Program-made: the position numbers and the translations under genes
The notes under the pieces: model-generated
Told to the model about the DNA's origin: nothing
The model's database searches: none
The model's input: the letters and a program-made list of their open reading frames with translations, nothing else
DNA from: Chloroflexota bacterium
GTDB taxonomy: Bacteria; Chloroflexota; Anaerolineae; Aggregatilineales; Phototrophicaceae
Assembly: GCA_013388745.1 (NCBI GenBank)
Contig: JACAER010000016.1
Coordinates: 124,001 to 188,000, forward strand
Direction of reading: 5' to 3'
Length of the DNA stretch: 64,000 nt
Part shown: positions 57,159 to 64,000 of the stretch, one piece after another
How positions within the stretch are numbered: position 1 is the first letter of the stretch
Layout: each line of letters begins with the position of its first letter

Positions 57159-58364
57159 TTATTGCTCGATCACCTTGTCGTCGATCAACTGCTGCTGCAC
57201 CTTCTGGCCCTTGGGGTCAAACGCGAAGTGCTGGCCGAACAGTTGGAATTCCATGTCCTGCATGGCCCGCCCCGCGCGGTTCTTCTCGATCGTGAACACC
57301 ACCCAATCGCGGTACTGCTTGGCGTTGTAGGGGTTAAACGAGACATGATCTTTGGACATGATCTGATATTTGTTGTTCATGATGATCGCAATATCGGATT
57401 CATAGTCCAGCGCGCTGCTGCCACGCAGATGGAAAAGATGGATACGCTTGCTCTTTAAGCCTTCGCGGTCTGCCGCCACAATCGACCACACCGGCACATC
57501 CAGCGACAGCGCGATATCCTTCAATCCTTCAACAATCATGGTCACTTTGTCGTTTTCGTCGCGCGGGCGTTCAGGATGCACCGCCACTTTTTGCAGATAG
57601 TCCACGAATACGGTCAGATTGCCGCCAGTCGCCTCGCACAAGCGCGCCGTCATCTCTTTGATGGAACGCAGCGTCGTCACCGCCGGGCTGGCCTTGAGCA
57701 AAATCAGGCGGTCAGCGTAACGCGCCATCCGCCCCAACGCCGGCGCGGTGCGCGGGTTTTCGCGCAGAATGGCTTGCAGCGAACCGCCGCCCCCGTCACG
57801 CCCCATGAATTCTTTGGCGCGCTGGGCCACAATAATCTGATACAGATCGCGTAATTTTAACCCCTGATCGATCTTCACTTCCGGCGGATTCACGCTCTCC
57901 AGGCACAACAGCCGGTGCATCAGATGCGTTTCCGTATGCTCGTAAGACAAGTAGAAAGCATATTGGTCGGGGCGCGCGGCCACGTTGCGCGCTACTTGCA
58001 GCGTAGCAATCGTTTTGCCGATCCCCTGTGAGCCGCCCAATAGGACAAGTTCGGTCTTGCGCAGCCCGCCGCCGATAAAGCCATCCAGCGGGTCAAAACC
58101 CGTCGTCAGCGGCACATGATCTACCAGATCGCCGCGCACCACTTTTTCATTCGCTTCGTTCATGACCTGCGTCAATGTACGTGGCAAATGCGCGCCTGTA
58201 ACAGCGGTCGCGCTGGCCGCCGAACGCGGCGCGGCAGCCGGCGCCGCCGGGCGGGTAGGCGACTCGGTAGCCGGGGGTGGTGCAATCGGCTGCGGCGAAG
58301 GCATCACGGCGCGCTGCGGCGGGGACGGATCCGGTAAATCATCAGTAAAACGTCGGGTAGACAT
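57159..58364 (-). CDS. Stand-alone DnaB C-terminal-like (RecA-fold) ATPase
   Basis: 401 aa. Residues 1-60 are Pro/Ala-rich and disordered; the ATPase domain follows from about 75. Walker A is GGSQGIGKT (110-118), the Walker B-like segment is LTVFVDYLQKV, and EKNRAG stands where DnaB has its arginine-finger region. The DnaB N-terminal collar domain is missing. AAGGA precedes the ATG. It could be a DNA helicase accessory, a KaiC/RadA-like regulator or a partner of another process; true replicative DnaB must be elsewhere. Confidence 0.82.
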   Translation of the reverse strand: MSTRRFTDDLPDPSPPQRAVMPSPQPIAPPPATESPTRPAAPAAAPRSAASATAVTGAHLPRTLTQVMNEANEKVVRGDLVDHVPLTTGFDPLDGFIGGGLRKTELVLLGGSQGIGKTIATLQVARNVAARPDQYAFYLSYEHTETHLMHRLLCLESVNPPEVKIDQGLKLRDLYQIIVAQRAKEFMGRDGGGGSLQAILRENPRTAPALGRMARYADRLILLKASPAVTTLRSIKEMTARLCEATGGNLTVFVDYLQKVAVHPERPRDENDKVTMIVEGLKDIALSLDVPVWSIVAADREGLKSKRIHLFHLRGSSALDYESDIAIIMNNKYQIMSKDHVSFNPYNAKQYRDWVVFTIEKNRAGRAMQDMEFQLFGQHFAFDPKGQKVQQQLIDDKVIEQ

Positions 58365-58397
58365 TGCTCGTCCTTGTTTTCTTACACCACTCATTCA

Positions 58398-58426
58398 ATA
58401 ATACTATTACCCGCTGTGCAGCGCAA
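58398..58426 (-). promoter_or_regulatory. Candidate promoter of the DnaB-like gene
   Basis: Minus-strand TTGCGC (58426-58421), 17 bp, TATTAT (58403-58398). The -35 equals that of the dnaG promoter. Confidence 0.5.
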
Positions 58427-58522
58427 TCACAGGAATAATGAGGAAATCGCTGCCCAGCAGGCCTGTTTACAATATTAATTTTTGCGTAATTTCTCAACCT
58501 TATCTCATGCAAGTGTTTATTT

Positions 58523-58549
58523 AGAGTTCATTCACAAATGGCGAACTCT
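58523..58549. repeat. Inverted repeat over the sigma-gene promoter
   Basis: Perfect 7-bp arms AGAGTTC (58523-58529) and GAACTCT (58543-58549), with centres 20 bp apart (two helical turns). They flank and overlap the predicted -35, as an operator for a dimeric regulator would. Confidence 0.45.
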
Positions 58550-58560
58550 CATGCTAGAAT
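58531..58560 (+). promoter_or_regulatory. Candidate promoter of the second sigma gene
   Basis: TTCACA (58531-58536), 18 bp, TAGAAT (58555-58560). It implies a leader of about 165 nt. Confidence 0.45.
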
Positions 58561-58626
58561 GAATCAGTTTAAGTGATTGTTGGATCAAAGCAACGAATCT
58601 GGCAGTCATCTGTGATCTTATATCAG

Positions 58627-58705
58627 TAGGCTTTAGTAGGACGTATCGGCAAACACCACCGATTGTCTTGTGAAGCGTTTTTGTGCTTTACCTACTGAGA
58701 GCCTA
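58627..58705 (+). promoter_or_regulatory. Structured leader RNA, predicted three-way junction
   Basis: A 14-bp outer helix (58627-58640 with 58691-58705, one G-U pair and one bulged G) encloses two hairpins: 58645-58649/58659-58663 (5 bp, 9-nt loop) and 58671-58676/58685-58690 (6 bp with one G-U, 8-nt loop). The loops can pair through AAAC and GUUU. The element ends 20 nt before the Shine-Dalgarno of the sigma gene. It does not match the purine riboswitch core, and I cannot assign a known class. Confidence 0.55.
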
Positions 58706-58734
58706 GCGGATTTTAGTTTGCTGCGGAGGTTTGT

Positions 58735-59907
58735 GTGATACAGGAACTGCTGAACCGGGCCGATCAGCGAGGCTACATCACCTTTGACGATGTTTTGGAG
58801 GTCTTAGACGAAGAGGGCGACGACGCCACCAGCATTGAATTGATCCTCTACGAACTGGACGAACTCGGCATCGAGTTACGGCAAGAAAGCGAAGCCCCCA
58901 CCCATATCAGCATCACAGAAGAAATAGACCTCGATTTTGAACCAGAAGAAATTTTGCAAGACCCCGGCGTCGGCGACATCAACGCCGTTTCAGCCGATGA
59001 TCCTGTCGGCCTCTACTTTCGCCAGATGGCGCAAGAACCCCTCCTCACTGCTCAAGAAGAAATCGAACTTGCCAAGCGGATTGAGATCGGTAAAAAGGCC
59101 CGTGAACGACTCATCCGTATGCATGAGCGCGAACAGCGCAGCGCTGCCTGGGGCGGCCACATGCAAAAGCTGGTGTACGATGGGCAGGCAGCGCGCGAAC
59201 ATCTGGGCCGCGCCAATACGCGCCTGGTGGTCAGCATCGCTAAGCGCTACATGGGGCAGGGGCTGCCCTTTCCTGATCTTATTCAGGAAGGTAATGTCGG
59301 GCTGATGCGCGCGGTGGACAAATACGATTACCGCCGCGGCAACCGTTTCAGCACTTATGCGACCTGGTGGATTCGTCAGGCCATCACCCGCGCTCTGGCA
59401 CAAAAAACCCGCACCATTCGCATCCCGCTCCACATGACCGAACGTATCCGCCAGATGTACCGTACCGCTCAATCGCTCGAACAAAACTTGGGCCGTCGCC
59501 CCACCCCAGAAGAAATTGCCGGCGAAATGGAACTCCCCGCCGACAGCATTCGCAATATGATGGACGCCAGCCAGCACGCAATCGCGCTCGAACGTCCGGT
59601 CGGTGACGACGGCGACAGCGAGTTCGGCGATTTTATCGAGGATCAAGACTCCCCCAGTCCGGTAGACGCTGCCACGCAGCACTTATTGGAGGAAACGATC
59701 GAAGAGGTATTGAGCGAACTGACCCCGCGCCAGAGCCATATCCTGCGCTTGCGCTTCGGGCTCGGCGGCGGCGAACCCCATACGCTGGAAGAAATCGCCA
59801 ATAAATTTGGCCTCAGCCGTGAACGTATCCGGCAGCTTGAAAAAGAAGCCCTTCGCCGTCTGCGCCACCCGCGTTTGGCGCACAATCTGCGCGATTATCT
59901 GGGCTGA
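58735..59907 (+). CDS. Sigma-70 family factor, primary-like, with region 1.1
   Basis: 390 aa. Region 1.1-like N-terminus (LLNRADQRGYITFDDVLEVL, 5-45), region 1.2 (DDPVGLYFRQMAQEPLLT), region 2 ([35 protein letters not shown]), region 3 (RRPTPEEIAGEM) and region 4 (TLEEIANKFGLSRERIRQLE). GTG start with GGAGG 5 nt upstream. Unlike the dnaG-linked sigma at 27575 it keeps region 1.1 and lacks the long acidic head. It is either the true housekeeping factor or a group 2 paralogue. It is preceded by an unusually long, structured leader. Confidence 0.93.
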   Translation: MIQELLNRADQRGYITFDDVLEVLDEEGDDATSIELILYELDELGIELRQESEAPTHISITEEIDLDFEPEEILQDPGVGDINAVSADDPVGLYFRQMAQEPLLTAQEEIELAKRIEIGKKARERLIRMHEREQRSAAWGGHMQKLVYDGQAAREHLGRANTRLVVSIAKRYMGQGLPFPDLIQEGNVGLMRAVDKYDYRRGNRFSTYATWWIRQAITRALAQKTRTIRIPLHMTERIRQMYRTAQSLEQNLGRRPTPEEIAGEMELPADSIRNMMDASQHAIALERPVGDDGDSEFGDFIEDQDSPSPVDAATQHLLEETIEEVLSELTPRQSHILRLRFGLGGGEPHTLEEIANKFGLSRERIRQLEKEALRRLRHPRLAHNLRDYLG

Positions 59908-59933
59908 ACCCGCAGCGCTGCATTATGGACGAC

Positions 59934-59956
59934 AACCGGGCGTTATGCCCGGTTTT
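59934..59956 (+). terminator. Terminator of the second sigma gene
   Basis: 8-bp stem AACCGGGC/GCCCGGTT, 5-nt loop, followed by TTGCTTT. Confidence 0.75.
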
Positions 59957-60000
59957 GCTTTGGACGCCAGAATTGCCCGGCAAAGGTGGTCTACTGGTGC

Positions 60001-60030
60001 TTGTAGCCGCCAATTTTGCGCCCTTATACT
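60001..60030 (+). promoter_or_regulatory. Candidate promoter of the second ilvE
   Basis: TTGTAG (60001-60006), 18 bp, TATACT (60025-60030); predicted leader about 30 nt, with no leader peptide or hairpin. This differs from the ilvE at 1-738. Confidence 0.5.
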
Positions 60031-60066
60031 GAGAACATCGGCTTAAATACCTTGAGGAGTGTGTTT

Positions 60067-61014
60067 ATGGCTCAGGCAAAACCCAAATATGCTTATTTTC
60101 AGGGCAAAATCGTGCCGATCGGCGAGGCGACCATCAGCGTCATGACGCACGCCTTGCATTACGGCACGGCGGTGTTCGGCGGCTTACGCGGCTATTGGAA
60201 CAATGATGAAGAACAACTTTTTGTCTTCCGCGTCCACGATCATTTTGAACGCTTCGTGCAGTCCGCCGGCCTGATGCGCATTGATGTCGGCTGCACCCCG
60301 CACGAACTCACCCGTGTGCTCATGGAACTGCTGCGTACCGAAGGCTTCCGCGAAAACATTTATATCCGTCCTCTGGCCTATAAGGCGATGGAAGGCATTG
60401 GCGTGCGTCTGCACGATGTCGAAGACGCGCTCACGATTTTCGCCATGCCTTTTGGCGACTATATCAAGCCCGCCGGCCTGCATTTGGGCTTTTCCGCCTG
60501 GCAGCGCGTGGATGACAATACCATTCCTGCGCGCGGCAAAATCAGCGGCTCCTATGCCAATTCAGCGCTGATTAAGAGCGATGCGCTGCTGGCTGGCTAT
60601 GATGAAGCCTTAGTGCTGAACGCCGACGGCCATGTCTCAGAAACTAGCGCCTCCAACTTCTTTATTGTCCGCCGTGGCGTCGCCATTACCCCGCCTGTCA
60701 CCTCCAACATTCTCGAAGGCATCACCCGGCGTACTGTTATTCAACTGCTGCGCGACGATTTGGGTGTGGAAGTCGTCGAACGCGATATTGACCGCTCAGA
60801 AGTCTATCTGGCCGAAGAACTGTTCCTCTGTGGCACGGGAGTCCAGATTGCCGCCGCCACCCAAGTCGATCATCATGTGATCGGCGGCGGCGACACCGGC
60901 CAGATCACGCACCGCCTGCGCGAACTGTTCTTCAACGTCGTCAGCGGGCGCGTCGCCAAATACCGCGACTGGCTGACACCTGTCTATTCGCCCGAAAAAG
61001 TTGCTGCCCCCTGA
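60067..61014 (+). CDS. ilvE: Branched-chain amino acid aminotransferase
   Basis: 315 aa, complete. MTHALHYGTAVFGGLRGYW at the N-terminus; PLP Lys in PARGKISGSYANSALIK; GHVSETSASNFFIV and LFLCGTGVQIAA are the usual C-terminal blocks. The start MAQAKPKYAYF is preceded by GAGGAG. This is closer to the common bacterial IlvE form (ARGK, LCGTGVQ) than the partial gene at the left edge. Standing alone between terminators, it may be the constitutive copy. Confidence 0.94.
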   Translation: MAQAKPKYAYFQGKIVPIGEATISVMTHALHYGTAVFGGLRGYWNNDEEQLFVFRVHDHFERFVQSAGLMRIDVGCTPHELTRVLMELLRTEGFRENIYIRPLAYKAMEGIGVRLHDVEDALTIFAMPFGDYIKPAGLHLGFSAWQRVDDNTIPARGKISGSYANSALIKSDALLAGYDEALVLNADGHVSETSASNFFIVRRGVAITPPVTSNILEGITRRTVIQLLRDDLGVEVVERDIDRSEVYLAEELFLCGTGVQIAAATQVDHHVIGGGDTGQITHRLRELFFNVVSGRVAKYRDWLTPVYSPEKVAAP

Positions 61015-61025
61015 AAGCAGCTTAT

Positions 61026-61057
61026 GGGGGCGGCGGCCAGCGCGTCGCTCCCTTTTT
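61026..61057 (+). terminator. Terminator of ilvE
   Basis: 10-bp GC-rich stem with two G-U pairs (61026-61035 with 61043-61052), 7-nt loop, then T5. Confidence 0.8.
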
Positions 61058-61061
61058 CGCA

Positions 61062-61089
61062 TTGACCGCACAGCCTGCATCTGTATCCT
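61062..61089 (+). promoter_or_regulatory. Candidate promoter of the ABC ATPase gene
   Basis: TTGACC (61062-61067), 16 bp, TATCCT (61084-61089), directly behind the ilvE terminator. Confidence 0.5.
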
Positions 61090-61140
61090 TGCTGACAGGC
61101 ATCGTTGGGAATCGCTGGCCCAGGGAGTTTAAAGTTCGCT

Positions 61141-61845
61141 ATGACACAGTTGATGATACACGCCGCCGGAATTACCAAAGAATTGCCGCTGGGCCAGCAT
61201 GTGATTCATGCCCTGCGCGGCGTGGATATGGATATTTACAGCGGCGAGATGATCGGTATCGTCGGCCCTTCCGGCAGCGGCAAAAGCACCCTGCTGGGCA
61301 TTATCGGCGGCCTCGACACCCCCACCCAGGGCATCATCGAAATCGATGGCGTGAACATCACCCGCATGAACGAAGACCAACTGACCGAAATCCGTAACGA
61401 AAAAATCGGCTTTATCTTCCAGTTCTTTAATCTGATACCCACCCTCACCGCCCTGGAAAATGTTGCCCTGCCGATTCAGTTCGCCCGCAAAACACGCTAC
61501 CAGCCGGAAAAACGCGCCCGAGAACTGCTCACCAGTCTTGGCTTACCAGACCGCCTGAATCACCGTCCCGCTGAGCTTTCCGGCGGCCAGCAGCAGCGCG
61601 TGGCCATTGCGCGCGCGCTGGCCAACAACCCGCCCCTGCTGCTCGCTGACGAACCTACCGGCAACCTCGATACCGAATCGGGCGCGGCCGTGCTGCAAGC
61701 ACTCGAACAGATTCGCGCTGAATTTGGCACCACCATCGTTATTGTGACCCATGATCGCGAGCTTGCCAGCCGCGCTGACCGCGTCCTGCATCTGGTCGAT
61801 GGCCGCATGGTGGAAGATGAAAAACTAAAGCCGGAGGCCAGATGA
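61141..61845 (+). CDS. ABC transporter ATP-binding protein (MacB/LolD/FtsE type)
   Basis: 234 aa. Walker A GPSGSGKST, Q-loop FIFQFFNLIPTLTALENV, signature LSGGQQQRVAIARAL, Walker B LLLADEPTGNLD and H-loop IVTHD. The PTGNLD form is typical of the MacB/LolD family, which normally pairs with FtsX-fold permeases. No such permease follows; the next gene is a vWA-FHA protein. The partner may be elsewhere. The ribosome site is weak. Confidence 0.93.
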   Translation: MTQLMIHAAGITKELPLGQHVIHALRGVDMDIYSGEMIGIVGPSGSGKSTLLGIIGGLDTPTQGIIEIDGVNITRMNEDQLTEIRNEKIGFIFQFFNLIPTLTALENVALPIQFARKTRYQPEKRARELLTSLGLPDRLNHRPAELSGGQQQRVAIARALANNPPLLLADEPTGNLDTESGAAVLQALEQIRAEFGTTIVIVTHDRELASRADRVLHLVDGRMVEDEKLKPEAR

Positions 61846-61918
61846 AAGTGAAACCGCGCGTTACAGCTTTTATGCTAGAATAGCCATATACTGGGATTGT
61901 ACATAGAAACGGCTGACC

Positions 61919-63547
61919 ATGCAGGCAGATTTTGTACTGGATTACGATGTCCTCACCGTAGAACAGGCCCACAAGCTCTATCTTATGGCACGCCTGAAAT
62001 CTGGCCCCGCCCCCGGCGACGAAAAACGCCGCCCCGTTAATATCGGCCTGGTTATTGATCGCAGCGGCTCGATGGCCGGCGAAAAACTGGATTACACGCG
62101 CCAGGCCGCCCAGTTCCTTGTGCAAAATCTCGGCTCACACGACATCCTTTCCATCGTGCTCTATAACGACAAGGTCGAAACCCTCCTCTATCCTGAAAAT
62201 GTCCAGCGTAAAGACGCCATTTGCCAGCGTATCGAGGGCATCAAAGCCAGCGGCACCACCAATCTCAGCGGCGGTTGGCTGGAAGGCTGCAACCTCGTGT
62301 CGCAAAAATACGAAGCGGCGCGTGTCAACCGCGTGATCCTGATGAGCGACGGTCTCGCCAATCGCGGCATTACCGATCAGGCTAAACTCGTCGCGCTCGC
62401 GCAGCAAAAGCTGGCCGAAGGCATCAGTACCACCACCATGGGGCTGGGCAAGGATTTCAACGAAGACCTCATGATGTCGATCGCCAACGACGGCGGCGGC
62501 GCTTTTTACTTCATCGAAAGCCCTGAAGTCACCCCGACCATTTTCCACGAAGAATTGCAGGGGCTGCTCACCCTCGTCGGCCAGAATCTCCTCATCAGCC
62601 TGGAAACGCAGACCCATATTTCCACGGTCAATCAACTCAACGCCTATCCCATGCAAACCGATGGCCGCCGCCTCTCCTATCGTCTGGGTGACGTTTTCGG
62701 CGACGAAGTCAAAACGCTGATTCTGGAACTGAACGTCCCGGCGCTCACCACGCTCGGCCAGCAGCAGATCGCCACCCTGCACTTTGAATACGACGAACTG
62801 ACCGAAAACGGCACCCAGCATCGCGTCTGGGATATGCCGGTGCGCGTCAATGTAGCCCCACCCGAATCCGTGCCGGAACTGGCGAATCCCGAAGTGAAAC
62901 GCTCGGTGATGCTGCTCAAAGCCGCGCAGGCGCGCGCCGAAGCCGTGCAGCACGCCGACAAAGGCCGTTACTCCGACGCGGCCAAAATTTTGCGCGCCGC
63001 CGCAGAAGCCATCCAAAAAGCCGGCATCGACGATGCGCGTATCGCCGAAGAGGGCGAGGCGCTGCTCAAGCAGGCGGCGGAAATGGATCGCGGCGCAGAA
63101 GCCTATGACGACTACAGCCGCAAAACCATGTCCACGCAGGCCTTTTATACCATGATGGATCGGCACGAAAGCACACAGGTGCTGCGTATGCGCGAAAAAC
63201 AGCGTACTGTGCCCATGTCCCCCCAGCCCACTCCCCCGGTCACCCCGCAAAAGACCGGTGTAGCCCCCAAAGCCGTCAAATGGAACGATAAAACTTTCCC
63301 CTTGAACGCTGATCTCATCCGTGTCGGGCGCGCCCTCCACAACGAAATCGTCATTAGCACGCCCGGCGTTTCGCGCTTCCACTGCCAGATCAAGCGCGAA
63401 GGCGACCAACTCCTGCTCGAAGATGTCGGCAGCACCAACGGCACGCTGGTCAATGGCTCGCCGCTGAAAGGTTACCACATCCTGAATGCGGGCGACGAAA
63501 TCAACCTTTCCGGCGAAAAACTCATTTTTGTCGATACTCAGGAGTAG
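61919..63547 (+). CDS. vWA-FHA domain protein
   Basis: 542 aa. The vWA domain (about 38-215) has MIDAS residues D47, S49 and S51 (DRSGS) and later Thr and Asp (SGTTN, MSDG). A central beta-rich/helical part (about 240-400) is followed by a Pro-rich linker and a C-terminal FHA domain (about 460-535) with VGRALHNEIVI, SRFHCQI and GSTNGTLVNG, the phosphothreonine-binding residues. Probably a cytoplasmic scaffold responding to Ser/Thr phosphorylation. No kinase or phosphatase gene is in the window, but the downstream edge is cut. Confidence 0.92.
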   Translation: MQADFVLDYDVLTVEQAHKLYLMARLKSGPAPGDEKRRPVNIGLVIDRSGSMAGEKLDYTRQAAQFLVQNLGSHDILSIVLYNDKVETLLYPENVQRKDAICQRIEGIKASGTTNLSGGWLEGCNLVSQKYEAARVNRVILMSDGLANRGITDQAKLVALAQQKLAEGISTTTMGLGKDFNEDLMMSIANDGGGAFYFIESPEVTPTIFHEELQGLLTLVGQNLLISLETQTHISTVNQLNAYPMQTDGRRLSYRLGDVFGDEVKTLILELNVPALTTLGQQQIATLHFEYDELTENGTQHRVWDMPVRVNVAPPESVPELANPEVKRSVMLLKAAQARAEAVQHADKGRYSDAAKILRAAAEAIQKAGIDDARIAEEGEALLKQAAEMDRGAEAYDDYSRKTMSTQAFYTMMDRHESTQVLRMREKQRTVPMSPQPTPPVTPQKTGVAPKAVKWNDKTFPLNADLIRVGRALHNEIVISTPGVSRFHCQIKREGDQLLLEDVGSTNGTLVNGSPLKGYHILNAGDEINLSGEKLIFVDTQE

Positions 63548-63555
63548 CTTTTCCT

Positions 63556-64000
63556 ATGTCCCAGAACTATGAAACGTATGCCGTCACCGTGGCCGGCGTG
63601 CAGCGTGAACTGCGTTTGTTCGAGGTTGCCCCCGGAGTGCGTATCGCCATTGTCAACATTTTGGGCGATGTCGAGCTGGTGCAGGCCGCTGCCAAAGCGC
63701 TCACCCCGCTGATCACACAACGCACGCCTGATGTTCTCGTGACTGCCGAAACCAAGTCGATTCCGCTGGCGCATATGTTGAGTATCGAAACCCGCCTGCC
63801 TTATGTCGTGCTGCGCAAATCCTACAAACCCTATATGGGCGATGCCCTGCAATCCGAAACGCTCAGCATTACCACCGGCGCGCCCCAAACCCTCTATCTG
63901 GACGAAAAAGATCGCCATCTCATCGAAGGCAAGCGGGTCGCGCTGATCGATGACGTCATTTCGACAGGCAGCACGCTGCAAGGGATGCGCCTTATCATGA
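63556..64000 (+). CDS. Phosphoribosyltransferase-family protein (apt-like, partial)
   Basis: The first 148 codons are visible and the 3' end is off the window. Starts MSQNYETYAVTVAGVQREL. The PRPP-binding signature is VALIDDVISTGSTL near the cut edge, and VTAETKSIPLAHML is the upstream loop, as in adenine phosphoribosyltransferases. Purine salvage is likely; a regulatory PRTase of the PurR type is possible. GGAG lies 13 nt before the ATG. Confidence 0.85.
   Translation, partial: MSQNYETYAVTVAGVQRELRLFEVAPGVRIAIVNILGDVELVQAAAKALTPLITQRTPDVLVTAETKSIPLAHMLSIETRLPYVVLRKSYKPYMGDALQSETLSITTGAPQTLYLDEKDRHLIEGKRVALIDDVISTGSTLQGMRLIM

Noticed and set aside
58627..58705. Purine riboswitch
   Set aside because: Two-hairpin junction shape is similar, but the conserved junction residues are absent and the closing helix is too long.

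Overview
The window is a gene-dense, moderately GC-rich bacterial chromosome segment. Gene content suggests a Chloroflexota (Anaerolineae-like) bacterium; this is inferred from gene families, not from an rRNA or marker tree. The supporting signs are: LysM and LytR-CpsA-Psr envelope proteins with long Thr/Pro stalks, a large membrane kinase with a degenerate H-box, several small conserved-looking proteins without recognisable families, a dnaG-rpoD pair, a second primary-like sigma factor, and no outer-membrane or LPS genes. I saw no rRNA, tRNA, CRISPR array, transposase, phage gene or replication origin. Both ends cut genes: an ilvE at base 1 and a phosphoribosyltransferase at base 64000.

Layout. 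1-4.6 kb: an ilvE paralogue (minus) preceded by what reads as a classical ribosome-mediated attenuator (Leu/Ile/Val-rich leader peptide, adjacent antiterminator strand, terminator), then argH and argG with a DUF4188-like gene between them. 4.8-8.8 kb: an acyltransferase-glycosyltransferase pair, two small hypotheticals and a STAS/anti-sigma pair. 8.8-17.7 kb: Nudix and beta-lactamase-like genes facing a kinase-LysM-LCP operon. 17.8-23.1 kb: enolase, pyruvate kinase, cysteine desulfurase and mnmA. 23.1-27.5 kb: a tight six-gene minus-strand operon of four unrecognised proteins, a membrane-anchored JAMM peptidase and a prepilin peptidase. 27.5-31.4 kb: dnaG-rpoD with clear promoter and terminator. 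31.5-40.5 kb: flippase-like protein, FAD oxidoreductase and UDP-glucose dehydrogenase (surface glycan), an M16 protease pair, a PQQ-type sugar dehydrogenase and a TPR protein. 40.5-47.8 kb: a 17-codon ORF with an excellent ribosome site, then a seven-gene operon (ConA-like, mtaB, yqeY, pgpH, ybeY, dgkA, GH18-like). 47.9-56 kb: a glycosyltransferase, a response regulator/TPR pair, a beta-propeller protein, and three tandem ABC-2-permease-like paralogues preceded by the N-terminal stub of a fourth. 56-64 kb: lipA, a stand-alone DnaB-C-like ATPase, a second sigma factor with a structured leader, a second ilvE, an ABC ATPase, a vWA-FHA protein and a PRTase.

The most interesting signals are in non-coding sequence: (1) the putative branched-chain amino acid attenuator at about 1001-1204 upstream of ilvE; (2) a 79-nt predicted three-way-junction RNA at 58627-58705 in the leader of the second sigma gene, with an inverted repeat over that gene's promoter; (3) the decayed fourth copy at 53167. 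Among proteins, the six-gene operon and the kinase with Gln at the phospho-acceptor position deserve most attention.
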